DNA of 64,000 nt from G963668345 sp965226215 (GTDB lineage Bacteria; Acidobacteriota; Terriglobia; Bryobacterales; UBA6623). Position numbers and translations under genes: made by a program. How positions within the stretch are numbered: the stretch's first letter is position 1; every line of letters starts with the position of its first letter. Of the stretch, positions 17,412 to 26,766 are shown piece by piece. The stretch covers positions 2,976,001 to 3,040,000 of the forward strand of contig CBDDCH010000002.1 in assembly GCA_965226215.1 (NCBI GenBank), written 5' to 3'. The notes below the pieces were generated by a model, which saw only the letters and a program-made list of their open reading frames with translations, was not told the origin of the DNA and did no database searches.

Positions 17412-18710
17412 GGTTCTTCCGGGTTTCTAGTGGGCGAGTGAGGCTCGGTGGTAGTCTCGCGGGATGCAAGACCGCGAGCTATACCGCCAGATTCTGGGCA
17501 TCGAAAGTCCCTGGAAAGTCGTGCGAGTGGAGCTGCGCCGAGCCGACGGCGAAGTCCACGTCTTCCTCGAACACGACGAGCAAGTCCGCTGGCCGTGCCG
17601 CCAATGCAGCGCCGTGTGCGCACTCCACGATCATCAGCCCGAACGCCGCTGGCGTCACCTCGACACCTGTCAGTACCGCACGATCCTGCACGCCCGGCCG
17701 CCGCGCAGCGACTGCTCCGAGCACGGGCCGCGCGTCGTGCGACTGCCCTGGGCCGAGGCTTCCAGTCGCTTCACCGCGCTGTTTGAAGCTCTCGCGATCT
17801 CGTGGCTGAAGGAAGCCAGCCAGCAAGGCATCGCCGAGTTGCTGGCGCTGAGCTGGGACGAGATTCACGGCATCCTGGAACGCGCCGTGCAACGTGGGCT
17901 CGAACGTCGCGCGGCAGAGCCGATTCCCTACCTGGGCGTCGACGAGAAGAGCTTCCGCAAGCGCCATCGCTATCTCACCGTCGTCAACGATCTCAACCGC
18001 TCGCGCGTGTTGTTCGTCGCCGAGGGACGCCGCCAGGCCAGCCTGGACGGCTTTTGGAAGACGTTGAGCGCAGAGCAACTCGCCCGAGTCGAGGCCGTCG
18101 CGATGGACATGTGGGATCCTTACGTCGCCTCGACCCGGGAGCATCTCGACGAATCGGAGAAAAAGATCGTTTACGACAAATATCACATCGCGGCGCATCT
18201 GGCGAAGGCGGTGGACCAGGTGCGGCGGGCGGAGAACAAGCGTTTACTGGCCCTCGGCGACGAGCGTTTGACAGGCACGAAGTACGCTTGGCTGCGGCAT
18301 CCGGCGAACTTTTCCGAGGACGCCTGGCGCGAGTTCCGCGCGCTGCGCGAAAGCGACTTGAAGACGGCGCGGGCGTGGGCGTTGAAGGAAACGGCGATGC
18401 GGCTGTTCGACTATCGTCGCGAATCGGCGGCGCGAGCTTTCTTCGAGCAATGGCGCGGCTGGGCGAGTCGCAGCCGGCTGACGCCGATGGTCACCGTAGC
18501 GCGGATGTTGACGGCTCGCCTCGAAAACATACTCACGTATCTGAAACACCGCATTACGAACGAGGTCAGCGAGGGGTTGAACTCAAGGATTCAATGGGTC
18601 AAGGCCACGGCGCGCGGTTTCCGCAATCAACAGAACTTCATCAACGCCATCTACTTCCACTGTGGGAAACTCGATCTGGCTCCTTCGCCCACTTAAAACC
18701 CGGAAGAGCC
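17412..18710 (+). mobile_element. ISL3-family insertion sequence, copy 1
   Basis: 1299 bp. Termini GGTTCTTCCGGGTTTCTAGT (left) and the complement of GGCTCTTCCGGGTTTTAAGT (right), flanked by the exact 8-bp duplication GGCAGTAA at 17404-17411 and 18711-18718. It is nearly identical to copies 2 and 3. It disrupts the PilZ gene, opposite to that gene's direction. Confidence 0.95.
17464..18696 (+). CDS. ISL3-family transposase (copy 1)
   Basis: 410 aa, intact. N-terminal zinc-finger-like segment (CRQCSAVCALHDHQPERRW, CSEHGPRV), HTH (QQGIAELLALSWDEIHGI), DDE domain with YLGVDEKSFRKRH, VAMDMWDPYVASTREH and the C-terminal HRITNEVSEGLNSRIQW catalytic Glu helix. One residue differs from copy 2 in this last motif (NEVSEG versus NAVSEG). 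The ORF fills the element. Confidence 0.95.
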   Translation: MQDRELYRQILGIESPWKVVRVELRRADGEVHVFLEHDEQVRWPCRQCSAVCALHDHQPERRWRHLDTCQYRTILHARPPRSDCSEHGPRVVRLPWAEASSRFTALFEALAISWLKEASQQGIAELLALSWDEIHGILERAVQRGLERRAAEPIPYLGVDEKSFRKRHRYLTVVNDLNRSRVLFVAEGRRQASLDGFWKTLSAEQLARVEAVAMDMWDPYVASTREHLDESEKKIVYDKYHIAAHLAKAVDQVRRAENKRLLALGDERLTGTKYAWLRHPANFSEDAWREFRALRESDLKTARAWALKETAMRLFDYRRESAARAFFEQWRGWASRSRLTPMVTVARMLTARLENILTYLKHRITNEVSEGLNSRIQWVKATARGFRNQQNFINAIYFHCGKLDLAPSPT

Positions 18711-19843
18711 GGCAGTAACGGGTAGAACCGACACACTCCAAGGTCTGACCGGACAAGCGGACGACAGTCGGCACGGGGACTGGCACGGAAACTTCGACCT
18801 GGAGGCCGTGCTTGCTGACATTTCGAGCTACGGCCGACGAACCCACGCGACCCTTAACTCGGTCCTTCCAAAAAAGGACTGAGTCCCCAGTGGTCTCGTG
18901 CCGTTTAGATTGCCGCTGATCTTCCCCTGCGTCGATAGCTTGACCTGGCCGCGGGTGGGAAGAGACCGTTTCTGGGACAGCCTTACCTGCTCCCAATTCC
19001 TGTAGGAACTGGATCATTAGTGTGCGCATAATGCTATTGTGCACTAACGATACTCTAAAAGATATAGTACTACTAGTACATTTTTTCTTACATCCGTTAG
19101 TGTCCCCCCCGTAGTACTTTGATTCTAAAGCCGCCCGTACCAAAGTTTCGGCGAAGGCATGACGTCGGCTCTGTCAATCCGCCCAGCGCGAAGCCCGGTT
19201 AAGCAGCAGGTTCAGGCGAAGATCGCCACCGTCCGGCTGCGGGATGCTGTCCCAGAGGGTAGGGCGGGTCTAGCCTTGAATTTCTGCTGCTAACGGATTT
19301 CCGCAAGTACCTCTTCGGCTTTCCCGTAGCGTTCGTCGGGGTCTTTCCGCAGCAGACGCTCGACGACCAGCGCCAGGGCGTCCGGCGTCTCCTCTCGGAG
19401 TGTTCGCAAAGGCGTCGGCTCCTCCTGAGTGATTGCATAGGCCACGACTTGCTCGTAGTCTCCCTGGAAGGGTTGCTCACCCGTCAACATCTCATACATG
19501 ATTACCCCGAGAGACCACAAATCCGTTCTGGCGTCGGTATCATTACCCAGCGCCTGCTCCGGACTCATGTACGCCATGGTGCCGAGGATGGTCCCCGTTT
19601 TCGTCAAATGCACATTGGCAACCTTGGCCAGGCCGAAATCGAGTAACTTCACCAGGCCATGCTCGGTAACCATGACATTGGCGGGCTTGATGTCCCGGTG
19701 CACGATACCTGTTTCGTGCACTCGTGAAAGCCCTTCGGCTGCCTGCGCCGCATAATCTATCGCTTGTTCAAGCGGCAAGGGGCCCCGAGCGATCTTCTGC
19801 TTGAGCGTCTCCCCTTCGTAACAAGGCATGACAAGAAAAAAGC

Positions 19844-21142
19844 GGCTCTTCCGGGTTTTAAGTGGGCGAAGGAGCCAGATCGAGTTTCCCACAGTGGAAG
19901 TAGATGGCGTTGATGAAGTTCTGTTGATTGCGGAAACCGCGCGCCGTGGCCTTGACCCATTGAATCCTTGAGTTCAACCCCTCGCTGACCGCGTTCGTAA
20001 TGCGGTGTTTCAGATACGTGAGTATGTTTTCGAGGCGAGCCGTCAACATCCGCGCTACGGTGACCATCGGCGTCAGCCGGCTGCGACTCGCCCAGCCGCG
20101 CCATTGCTCGAAGAAAGCTCGCGCCGCCGATTCGCGACGATAGTCGAACAGCCGCATCGCCGTTTCCTTCAACGCCCACGCCCGCGCCGTCTTCAAGTCG
20201 CTTTCGCGCAGCGCGCGGAACTCGCGCCAGGCGTCCTCGGAAAAGTTCGCCGGATGCCGCAGCCAAGCGTACTTCGTGCCTGTCAAACGCTCGTCGCCGA
20301 GGGCCAGTAAACGCTTGTTCTCCGCCCGCCGCACCTGGTCCACCGCCTTCGCCAGATGCGCCGCGATGTGATATTTGTCGTAAACGATCTTTTTCTCCGA
20401 TTCGTCGAGATGCTCCCGGGTCGAGGCGACGTAAGGATCCCACATGTCCATCGCGACGGCCTCGACTCGGGCGAGTTGCTCTGCGCTCAACGTCTTCCAA
20501 AAGCCGTCCAGGCTGGCCTGGCGGCGCCCCTCGGCGACGAACAACACGCGCGAGCGGTTGAGATCGTTGACGACGGTGAGATAGCGATGGCGCTTGCGGA
20601 AGCTCTTCTCGTCGACGCCCAGGTAGGGAATCGGCTCTGCCGCGCGACGTTCGAGCCCACGTTGCACGGCGCGTTCCAGGATGCCGTGAATCTCGTCCCA
20701 GCTCAGCGCCAGCAACTCGGCGATGCCTTGCTGGCTGGCTTCCTTCAGCCACGAGATCGCGAGAGCTTCAAACAGCGCGGTGAAGCGACTGGAAGCCTCG
20801 GCCCAGGGCAGTCGCACGACGCGCGGCCCGTGCTCGGAGCAGTCGCTGCGCGGCGGCCGGGCGTGCAGGATCGTGCGGTACTGACAGGTGTCGAGGTGAC
20901 GCCAGCGGCGTTCGGGCTGATGATCGTGGAGTGCGCACACGGCGCTGCATTGGCGGCACGGCCAGCGGACTTGCTCGTCGTGTTCGAGGAAGACGTGGAC
21001 TTCGCCGTCGGCTCGGCGCAGCTCCACTCGCACGACTTTCCAGGGACTTTCGATGCCCAGAATCTGGCGGTATAGCTCGCGGTCTTGCATCCCGCGAGAC
21101 TACCACCGAGCCTCACTCGCCCACTAGAAACCCGGAAGAACC
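19844..21142 (-). mobile_element. ISL3-family insertion sequence, copy 2
   Basis: 1299 bp, inverted relative to copy 1, 1133 bp away. The right flank is GAAAAAAC; the left flank is GAAAAAAGC, the same octamer with one inserted G. It inserted in the kinase N-lobe codons for QFF-L. With copy 1 it forms a large inverted repeat around 18711-19843. Confidence 0.93.
19858..21090 (-). CDS. ISL3-family transposase (copy 2)
   Basis: 410 aa, intact, differing from copy 1 in at least one residue (HRITNAVSEGLN). Same domain content: zinc-finger-like N-terminus, HTH, DDE core. It likely represents an active version, since it is uninterrupted. Confidence 0.95.
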   Translation of the reverse strand: MQDRELYRQILGIESPWKVVRVELRRADGEVHVFLEHDEQVRWPCRQCSAVCALHDHQPERRWRHLDTCQYRTILHARPPRSDCSEHGPRVVRLPWAEASSRFTALFEALAISWLKEASQQGIAELLALSWDEIHGILERAVQRGLERRAAEPIPYLGVDEKSFRKRHRYLTVVNDLNRSRVLFVAEGRRQASLDGFWKTLSAEQLARVEAVAMDMWDPYVASTREHLDESEKKIVYDKYHIAAHLAKAVDQVRRAENKRLLALGDERLTGTKYAWLRHPANFSEDAWREFRALRESDLKTARAWALKETAMRLFDYRRESAARAFFEQWRGWASRSRLTPMVTVARMLTARLENILTYLKHRITNAVSEGLNSRIQWVKATARGFRNQQNFINAIYFHCGKLDLAPSPT

Positions 21143-22286
21143 GAAAAAACTGGCCGTCGTCGGTTTCGCCGATGTCGTAGATCGGGCAGATATTAGGGTG
21201 ATCGACCGCCGATGCCGCCTTGGCCTCTTGCAGGAAACGCCGCTTCGCTTCTTCATCCGTGCTTAGGGAAAGCGGCAGAAACTTCAAGGCTACCGCGCGG
21301 CCGAGTCTTTGGTCGCGCGCTTTGTAGACGACGCCCATACCTCCGGTGCCGAGCTTCTCAAGAATCCGATAGTTCGACAGCCTATGTCCTTCCAGACCGG
21401 AAGTGCCGGGCTCTTTTGAGAATGCATCTTGGGGGGTAGCCGTGTCCGCTGTACCGAGAAAACCAAACACGGCTTGCACGAATCGCGGCCACGCCGGTTC
21501 GCTTTCCAACAGAATGTGGTTCTTGCTCTCCAACAGAACGAAGCGGGCATTGGGGATCGCGGCCGCCAGTTGGCGACCGGACTCAAGGGGCACCATGGCG
21601 TCGTCCCGTGCATGCAATACCAGGGTGGGCGTGCTTACCTTGGGAAGCAAGTCGAGCACGTCGATGTTGCCGAACACTTCATAAAACCGAACCGCGTTCT
21701 CCGCCGAGGTGGACTTGCGTTGCAACTCATCAAGCCAACGCAATTGTTCGGGCGTTGCTTCGGGCATGAACAGATGCGAGAACACTTGTCGGAAGGCCGG
21801 GTTCTCCTTCCCCCATCCTATTCTCGCCAGCGTCATCAGCGCCTGGTGTTGTTCGGCTTCATCCGCTGACAACTGGCGGCGCAGGCGGCCCAGGGCATAA
21901 GCTCCATAGAGAACCAGATGGCTTACCTTTTCAGGGTGCCGCACGGCGTAGTCGATGGCGACTGCCCCACCCTGCGAAATTCCCAGCAGGGCGAAGCGGT
22001 CCAAGCCCACGGTTTCAACCACGGTTTCCAAATCCCGCACCCAGGCGTTGAACGAAAAATCTTCGACTTCCCCATCGGAAAGTCCGCAGCCGCGTTCGTC
22101 GTAACGGATCAGGGTATGGCGCCGGGCCATTTCCCCCAGCCAATGTCGCCAGACGGGGCTATCCCAGTCGTAGTCAAGATTCGTCAGCCAGTTTGCCGCT
22201 TTGACCAAAGCAGGACCATTCCCCGAAGTCGCATAGGCGATGCGGACACCATCACGCGCCGTGCAAAAGCGAATCTCTTGTTCCAT

Positions 22287-22892
22287 GAGCTACTTTCCGG
22301 TGCAAAATACCCTTACGCTCGCGGCGGGGACGGTCACCAATTCCGCGGGTTCAAAGAATCGACAAGTTGCGGGGATTTCCGGGCGCGAAATTGACTGACT
22401 GTAGTCATTCGAAGCAGGATCGTCGATTTCAGCGCTCCAAGCGACTCTACGGTTGGGGTCTAAGAGCATGCCGCGGACAGGTTCCAAACCCGCCCCTACA
22501 CGAACGCCACTGAAACTGAGACTCTACCCAAAATTCTGAGTCAGGCCCGCTAATAATACGTCGTGCTTGGTGTCGGCGCAAAAACTCATGATCGACCGGA
22601 GGAGGCAACATCCGATCTTGAAGTTTGCCCGTCGCGGAAAACATGCTCGCTGTCGCTCTGAGCTGTCTGTTCTTCCGAAGGGCTCTCGCTGATTCTACCT
22701 CATGCCCCTAAGCTGTGCCCGAAGAACGAAACCTTCCGATAACGGGCGTGAGTAGGGGTGCTTCTTCGACCTTTGTTCGGACCTTTGTGTGACTTAATCC
22801 ACAGAGTGGAATTTTGCACTTATAGTAATATAGGATTCAGCGGCGTCCTGGCAGCCTGTGGGATCAGGGCTGACGGTCAGTCGTCCAGCCGC
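22287..22892. other. Intergenic stretch between kinase gene and iolD relic
   Basis: No convincing gene. At 22511-22528 the sequence GAAACTGAGACTCTACCC resembles the right end of the IS1-type transposon (three mismatches), possibly a relic end. Promoters for the leftward kinase gene should lie near 22290-22400 but none is distinct. Confidence 0.4.
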
Positions 22893-23326
22893 CAGGAGAT
22901 CGCCACGTCGAACAAGGAGGGCATCAAGCTGAACATCGTCGTCGTCGACAATCACGACTTCGCGAGCATTGGCGCCCTCAGCCAGTCCTGTGGCACCGAA
23001 GGATATGGCACGCACTATCGCTTCCGCACCGGCGGCCGGCTATCGGGTGCGCCCATGTCCCCGTTGATCTCGTCCATAACGCTTGTAGTCTCGGGGCGCA
23101 TGCGGTGCAGGCGACAACTCGCGCTGAGCTGGAAGACGCTCTTCACGGCATGGCCGACCACAGCCGCACGACGGTTGTTGTCATCGAAACCGACCGCAAG
23201 CAGCACGTTCCCCGCGGCGAATCCTGGTGGGACGTCCGCCTTGTTGAGGTCTCCGAACTCGATGCCGTGAGGCAGACGCGGAAGGATTGGGCGGTCGCGC
23301 TCAAGAAGGAGCGTTACTACCTCTAA
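22893..23326 (+). pseudogene. iolD: C-terminal remnant of iolD (THcHDO hydrolase), with frameshift
   Basis: The plus strand gives QEIATSNKEGIKLNIVVVDN and HDFASIGALSQSCGTEGYGT in one frame, then from about 23055 in the next frame VPVDLVHNACSLGAHAVQAT, TTVVVIETD, ESWWDVRLVEVSE and a KKERYYL terminus. This is the C-terminal thiamine-diphosphate domain ending of 3D-(3,5/4)-trihydroxycyclohexane-1,2-dione hydrolase, the ring-opening enzyme of myo-inositol catabolism. About 80% of the ~620-residue protein is missing. Its stop TAA overlaps the iolC ATG (TAATG), so it was the first gene of a translationally coupled iol operon. Confidence 0.85.
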
Positions 23327-24258
23327 TGGATGTCGCCATCATTGGTCGTATCGGCTACGACCTGTACTCCGAGGAACCTCACGTTCCGCTCGCCAAGGCC
23401 ACCAAGTTCTCCCGCTATCTCGGCGGATCCAGCGCCAACATGGCCGTTGGCCTCTCGCGGCTCGGCGCCCAAGTCGGCATCGCGGCGGCCGTCGGGACCG
23501 ACGCGCTCAGCGATTTCCTGGTTGACTATCTCAAAGCAGAGAACGTCGACACACAGCACGTCAAGCGGGTTCCAGGTGCGCTGCCCTCGCTTTGTCTCAC
23601 CGAGATCTCTCCGCCCGACAAGTTTCCGCAGGTTTTTTACCGTAACGATCCGGCTGACGTGCAGCTTGACCTCGACAAAGAAGCGTTAGCCTACCTCGGT
23701 AGCGGGCGACTTTTCATCACCAACGGCACCTCGCTGTGCGCATTTCCCTCACGTGAGTCCACCTACCGCGCGATCGAGAGCGCAAAAGCCGCAGGCAGCC
23801 AAGTCGTACTCGATGTCGACTACCGGTCCATGTCATGGCAGAGACCGGAAGATGCAGGCTTGGCGATTCGCTTGGCTTTGCCCATGGTGGATGTGCTTAT
23901 TGGCAACGACCTCGAACTGAAGCTTGTTGCCGGCGTCGAAGACCTTGACAGAGCCGTGCAGGTGCTCCGTCCGCGTGTTCCCATGCTCGTTTCGAAGCTA
24001 GGCGCTGAAGGCACCCGTGTGTGGACAGACGATGGTCCCGTGTTCATGCCGCCCTATCGGGTCGAAGTTCTGTCCACGATCGGAGCCGGCGATGGCTTCG
24101 CATCGGGCTTTCTCTATGCACTGCTCAAAGACATGTCCGTCGAAAAGTGCTTGCACTTCGGCAACGCGGGGGCCGCGATTGTCGTCAGCCGCCAGAGCTG
24201 TTCCGACGCGATGCCCACACTCGAAGAGGTCGAAACGATGATCCGGGAGCAGTCGTGA
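23326..24258 (+). CDS. iolC: 5-dehydro-2-deoxygluconokinase (PfkB family)
   Basis: 310 aa from ATG 23326, which overlaps the iolD stop. PfkB signatures: YLGGSSANMAVGLSRLG near the N-terminus, the NGTSLCAFPSR and VLDVDYRSMSW segments characteristic of IolC, and STIGAGDGFASGFLYALL with the catalytic Asp. It phosphorylates 2-deoxy-5-keto-D-gluconate, the product of IolD/IolB steps. With iolD truncated, flux through this enzyme in this strain would need another iolD. Same strand as iolB, with a 179-bp gap. Confidence 0.93.
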   Translation: MDVAIIGRIGYDLYSEEPHVPLAKATKFSRYLGGSSANMAVGLSRLGAQVGIAAAVGTDALSDFLVDYLKAENVDTQHVKRVPGALPSLCLTEISPPDKFPQVFYRNDPADVQLDLDKEALAYLGSGRLFITNGTSLCAFPSRESTYRAIESAKAAGSQVVLDVDYRSMSWQRPEDAGLAIRLALPMVDVLIGNDLELKLVAGVEDLDRAVQVLRPRVPMLVSKLGAEGTRVWTDDGPVFMPPYRVEVLSTIGAGDGFASGFLYALLKDMSVEKCLHFGNAGAAIVVSRQSCSDAMPTLEEVETMIREQS

Positions 24259-24437
24259 TCCCTGTATGACTCTAACCGTCAGCCAGCCACAGCGGTTTCA
24301 GAGATGACGATTGGATTCCACGCCCCTCGTTCAACGGCGGTTGGGTGCTATCCACCCTGATGCCAAGCGACCCACGATTTCACATCACCGCCATCCGCTA
24401 AGATGGCAGCTGAACGACGACATACCAGAGGGACACC

Positions 24438-25274
24438 ATGAGTCACTTGATCCACTTCAACCGTCAAGCTACTATCGCTCTCGACGTGACACCGCGGTCC
24501 GCCAACTGGAAGCACTTGAGCTTTCGTGTGAGCCGGCTCGAGGCGGGACAAGCGTATGAGTTCTCTACCGGAAACACAGAAGTTGCCGTCGTTCCTCTGG
24601 AAGGCTCCTATTCCGCTTCCGTGGGCGATCGTCAGTTCGACGTCTCGCGCAAGAGCGTCTTCGAACAGAGGCCGCACATCTTGTACGTGCCGCCCGGATG
24701 TGACGTCCGCATTGAAGCCGTGACGGATTGTGAAGTCGCCACCGGAGGAGCGCCGGCGGAAGGCAAGTACCCACTGCGGCTGTTTCGCCCCGACGAGATG
24801 AAGTCAGAGATCCGGGGCGGCGGTGCAGCCTTGCGCCAAGTCGGCCACGTGTTGGCGGACGCGCTGCCTGCTGAGCGATTAATCCTGTTCGAAGTCTACG
24901 TACCAGGCGGCATCTGGTCAGGATGGCCGCCCCATTGCCATGACGACTTCCAGGAATCAGCCTATCTGGAAGAGACCTACTACTTCCGCGTCGATCCGGA
25001 CTACAGCTTCGCTTTCCATCGCAATTACCGCATTGACGAGGACTTCGACGAAACCTTTGCCGTCGGAGACCGTGACCTGGTGCTCGTCACGAAGGGTTTC
25101 CACGCGACGGCAGCGGCGCCGAACAGCAAGCTCTACTTTCTGAACTACCTGGCCGGCGATCTGCTCGACGAGGAGCGCGCCCGGCCGCCTCATGACGACC
25201 CGAAGTTCGCCTGGATTCGCCAGGACTGGGAAGCGAATCCGATGCCGTTGCCTCTCTTCAAGGAAGAGGCCTGA
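24438..25274 (+). CDS. iolB: 5-deoxy-glucuronate isomerase
   Basis: 278 aa, standard IolB length. A bicupin: first half ANWKHLSFRVSRLEAGQAYE and VVPLEGSYSASVGDRQF; second half with metal-binding WSGWPPHCHDDFQESAYLEE (His-x-His...Glu) and VTKGFHATAAAPNSKLYFLN. It converts 5-deoxy-D-glucuronate to 2-deoxy-5-keto-D-gluconate. The ATG at 24438 follows AGAGGGACACC. It ends 3 bp before the aldolase gene. Confidence 0.93.
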   Translation: MSHLIHFNRQATIALDVTPRSANWKHLSFRVSRLEAGQAYEFSTGNTEVAVVPLEGSYSASVGDRQFDVSRKSVFEQRPHILYVPPGCDVRIEAVTDCEVATGGAPAEGKYPLRLFRPDEMKSEIRGGGAALRQVGHVLADALPAERLILFEVYVPGGIWSGWPPHCHDDFQESAYLEETYYFRVDPDYSFAFHRNYRIDEDFDETFAVGDRDLVLVTKGFHATAAAPNSKLYFLNYLAGDLLDEERARPPHDDPKFAWIRQDWEANPMPLPLFKEEA

Positions 25275-25277
25275 TCC

Positions 25278-26261
25278 GTGAGCGCAACGTTGAGTCCGGG
25301 CAAGATCCGCCGCATTCAATCGCTGGCCGACGACAAGGGTCACTTCAAGATACTGGCAATCGACCATCGCGACTCGATGCGTGTGCTGATCGACCCGGAT
25401 GCGCCCGCGGCAGTGCCGGCGGCCACGCTCACCGACATCAAACTCTCGGTCTTGCGCGGTACCGGAACCATGCCTTCGGGGATACTTCTTGACCCCGTGT
25501 ACAGCGCTGCGCAAGCGATCGTGTCGCAAACCCTTCCGGGTCAGGTTGGATTCCTGTGCTCCCTCGAGGAGCAGGGCTATGAAGGTAGTCCCCATGCCCG
25601 ACAAACGTCACTGCTCGACGATTGGAGTGTCGAGAAGGCTGTGAGGCTAGGAGCCTCCGGCATCAAGCTGCTGATCTTCTATCACCCGGATGCGGGCGCT
25701 GCGACCGTTCGCCAAGATGAACTGGTCACAGCGGTTGTTGAGGACTGTAGGAAGCACGACATTCCGTTGTTCCTCGAACCGCTAGGATATCCCCTCGACC
25801 CTGCGATCAAAGCGGATAGCCGCGAGTACGCGCGAGACCGTCCCTACGTCACGATCGAAACGGCGAGGCGATTGGGCGCACTTGGACCCGATGTCCTAAA
25901 ACTGCCTTTTCCAGTCGACGCACGCTATGAGCCCTCCCAGGAGGTCTGGCGCCAAACAGCCGAGACACTCGCGGCAGCCTGTCCGGTGCCCTGGGCGCTG
26001 CTGTCGTTCGGGGACCCGTTTGATGTGTTCAAGGCTCAGCTCGAAGTGGCCTGCCGGGCAGGATGCTCAGGCTTCATGGCGGGCCGCGCGGTTTGGCGAG
26101 AGGTGATCACAGCGGCGGAGAACCACCGCGCACGGGTGGTCGATGAAGTGGTCCTGCCGAGGTTTCGGGCATTATGCGACGTCGTGGAACGTCACGCCAA
26201 ACCGTGGCTTACCGGTGGCGCGCTTCCCTCCATCGACGACGCCTCGTATCGCAGCTACTAG
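25278..26261 (+). CDS. LacD-like class I aldolase in the inositol operon
   Basis: 327 aa, GTG start 25278, 3 bp after iolB. It resembles tagatose-1,6-bisphosphate aldolase LacD/DeoC-type TIM barrels: FKILAIDHRDSMRVLI, GILLDPVYSA, GASGIKLLIFYHPDA and DVLKLPFPVD, with the Schiff-base Lys likely in one of the last two motifs. SFGDPFDVFKAQLEVACRAGCSGFMAGRAVW closes the barrel. The usual IolJ (class II FbaA-like, zinc) is absent, so this enzyme presumably cleaves 2-deoxy-5-keto-gluconate-6-phosphate to DHAP and malonate semialdehyde. That is an inference from position. Confidence 0.85.
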   Translation: MSATLSPGKIRRIQSLADDKGHFKILAIDHRDSMRVLIDPDAPAAVPAATLTDIKLSVLRGTGTMPSGILLDPVYSAAQAIVSQTLPGQVGFLCSLEEQGYEGSPHARQTSLLDDWSVEKAVRLGASGIKLLIFYHPDAGAATVRQDELVTAVVEDCRKHDIPLFLEPLGYPLDPAIKADSREYARDRPYVTIETARRLGALGPDVLKLPFPVDARYEPSQEVWRQTAETLAAACPVPWALLSFGDPFDVFKAQLEVACRAGCSGFMAGRAVWREVITAAENHRARVVDEVVLPRFRALCDVVERHAKPWLTGGALPSIDDASYRSY

Positions 26262-26766
26262 GGCGCAGTTGATGAGCCCATTAGGTAGGCTCGGCAAGGT
26301 TCCGGAGGATGTCCGGATTTCCGTTGAAAGGCGACGACTCTCCGCTTGCCTAGTTTACGCAGCCTGAGGCGGAGCCGCGGAGTGCGGTTGCCGTCCCGCC
26401 AGCGCCTGCCACAGAGCCGGCAGGTCACGATAACCTTTCACCTGGCGGAAGTTTCCCTCCGCCGTCCACAATGCCGAGCCCACCCAGCGCTCGATGTGAT
26501 CCCCTCCTCGCCAATGCTTCACTCTTCGTAGGCGCGCTCACTCGGGGGAGTCTCGACGCAGCACGCTGAGAGCGTGGGCTACTACGGGCCTGCGAGACTC
26601 GATGTCGCCACGAATGGCGACATGTCTCTGGGGTGAACCCCTCCGCTGAGACAATCGGCGGCGCGCCACAAAAGCAAAAGGCCGCGGACCTGGCGGGCGA
26701 GAGACCCACGTCTGTTTGCTCGCGGCTCGTCTGAGTGAAATCGCCGGTGGTTCAGGCGATTAGATC
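26262..26766. other. Intergenic stretch with transposase relic and palindrome
   Basis: Contains the transposase C-terminal relic (26355-26525) and a CACGCT-GAG-AGCGTG palindrome at 26562-26576. Nothing else is recognised. Confidence 0.5.
26355..26525 (-). pseudogene. C-terminal relic of a transposase
   Basis: Minus-strand frame KHWRGGDHIERWVGSALWTA then EGNFRQVKGYRDLPALWQAL, ending QAA-stop at 26355. The ERWVGSALxxAExxFRxxxGY pattern is the C-terminus common to a large transposase group (IS256-like by recollection). The rest of the gene and the element ends are missing. Confidence 0.6.

Larger units (their letters stand above)
17282..19029 (-). pseudogene. PilZ-domain protein interrupted by ISL3 copy 1
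   Basis: Joining 19029-18719 to 17411-17282 (one GGCAGTAA copy kept) restores an open frame of about 145 aa. Its parts are RQSKRHETTGDSVLFWKDRVKGR, VARNVSKHGLQVEVSVPVP, LSGQTLECVGSTRYCRTV and LVGIRFLDKPY. This is the PilZ pattern (x-x-x-R-R...D-x-S-x-x-G; here R/K-R and N-x-S-x-x-G), a c-di-GMP receptor fold, although the Asp of DxSxxG is Asn. The ATG at 19029 is chosen because the PilZ-type N-terminus follows; the frame opens further upstream. Codon phase across the junction is exact (TAC TGC CGC ACG), showing recent disruption. Neighbour of an equally disrupted kinase gene. Confidence 0.8.
19290..22286 (-). pseudogene. Alpha/beta-hydrolase-Ser/Thr protein kinase fusion, split by ISL3 copy 2
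   Basis: Residues 1-~285 form an alpha/beta hydrolase of the type often fused to adenylate cyclases or LuxR domains (FCTARDGVRIAYATSGNG; nucleophile elbow GISQGG; Asp in HARDDAMVP; His in ESKNHILLE). After a short linker comes a Pkn-type kinase: GTGGMGVVYKARD, VALKFLPL, IYDIGETDDGQFF | LVMPCYEGETLK, HRDIKPANVMV, DFGLAKV, SPEQALG, DLWSLGVIMYEMLTGEQPF. The bar marks the ISL3 insertion; removing it with one target copy gives CAG TTT TTT CTT GTC in frame, total about 565 aa. The product stops right after kinase subdomain XI without a transmembrane or sensor tail, so the original 3' end may also be lost. All kinase and hydrolase catalytic residues are present. Confidence 0.85.

Noticed and set aside
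17802..18725. Long alternate-frame ORFs within each ISL3 copy (also at 19757-20752 and 59791-60684)
   Set aside because: They repeat identically in all copies because the IS is repeated; the 410-aa frame has the transposase motifs, and the others are Arg/Gly/Ala-rich shadows.
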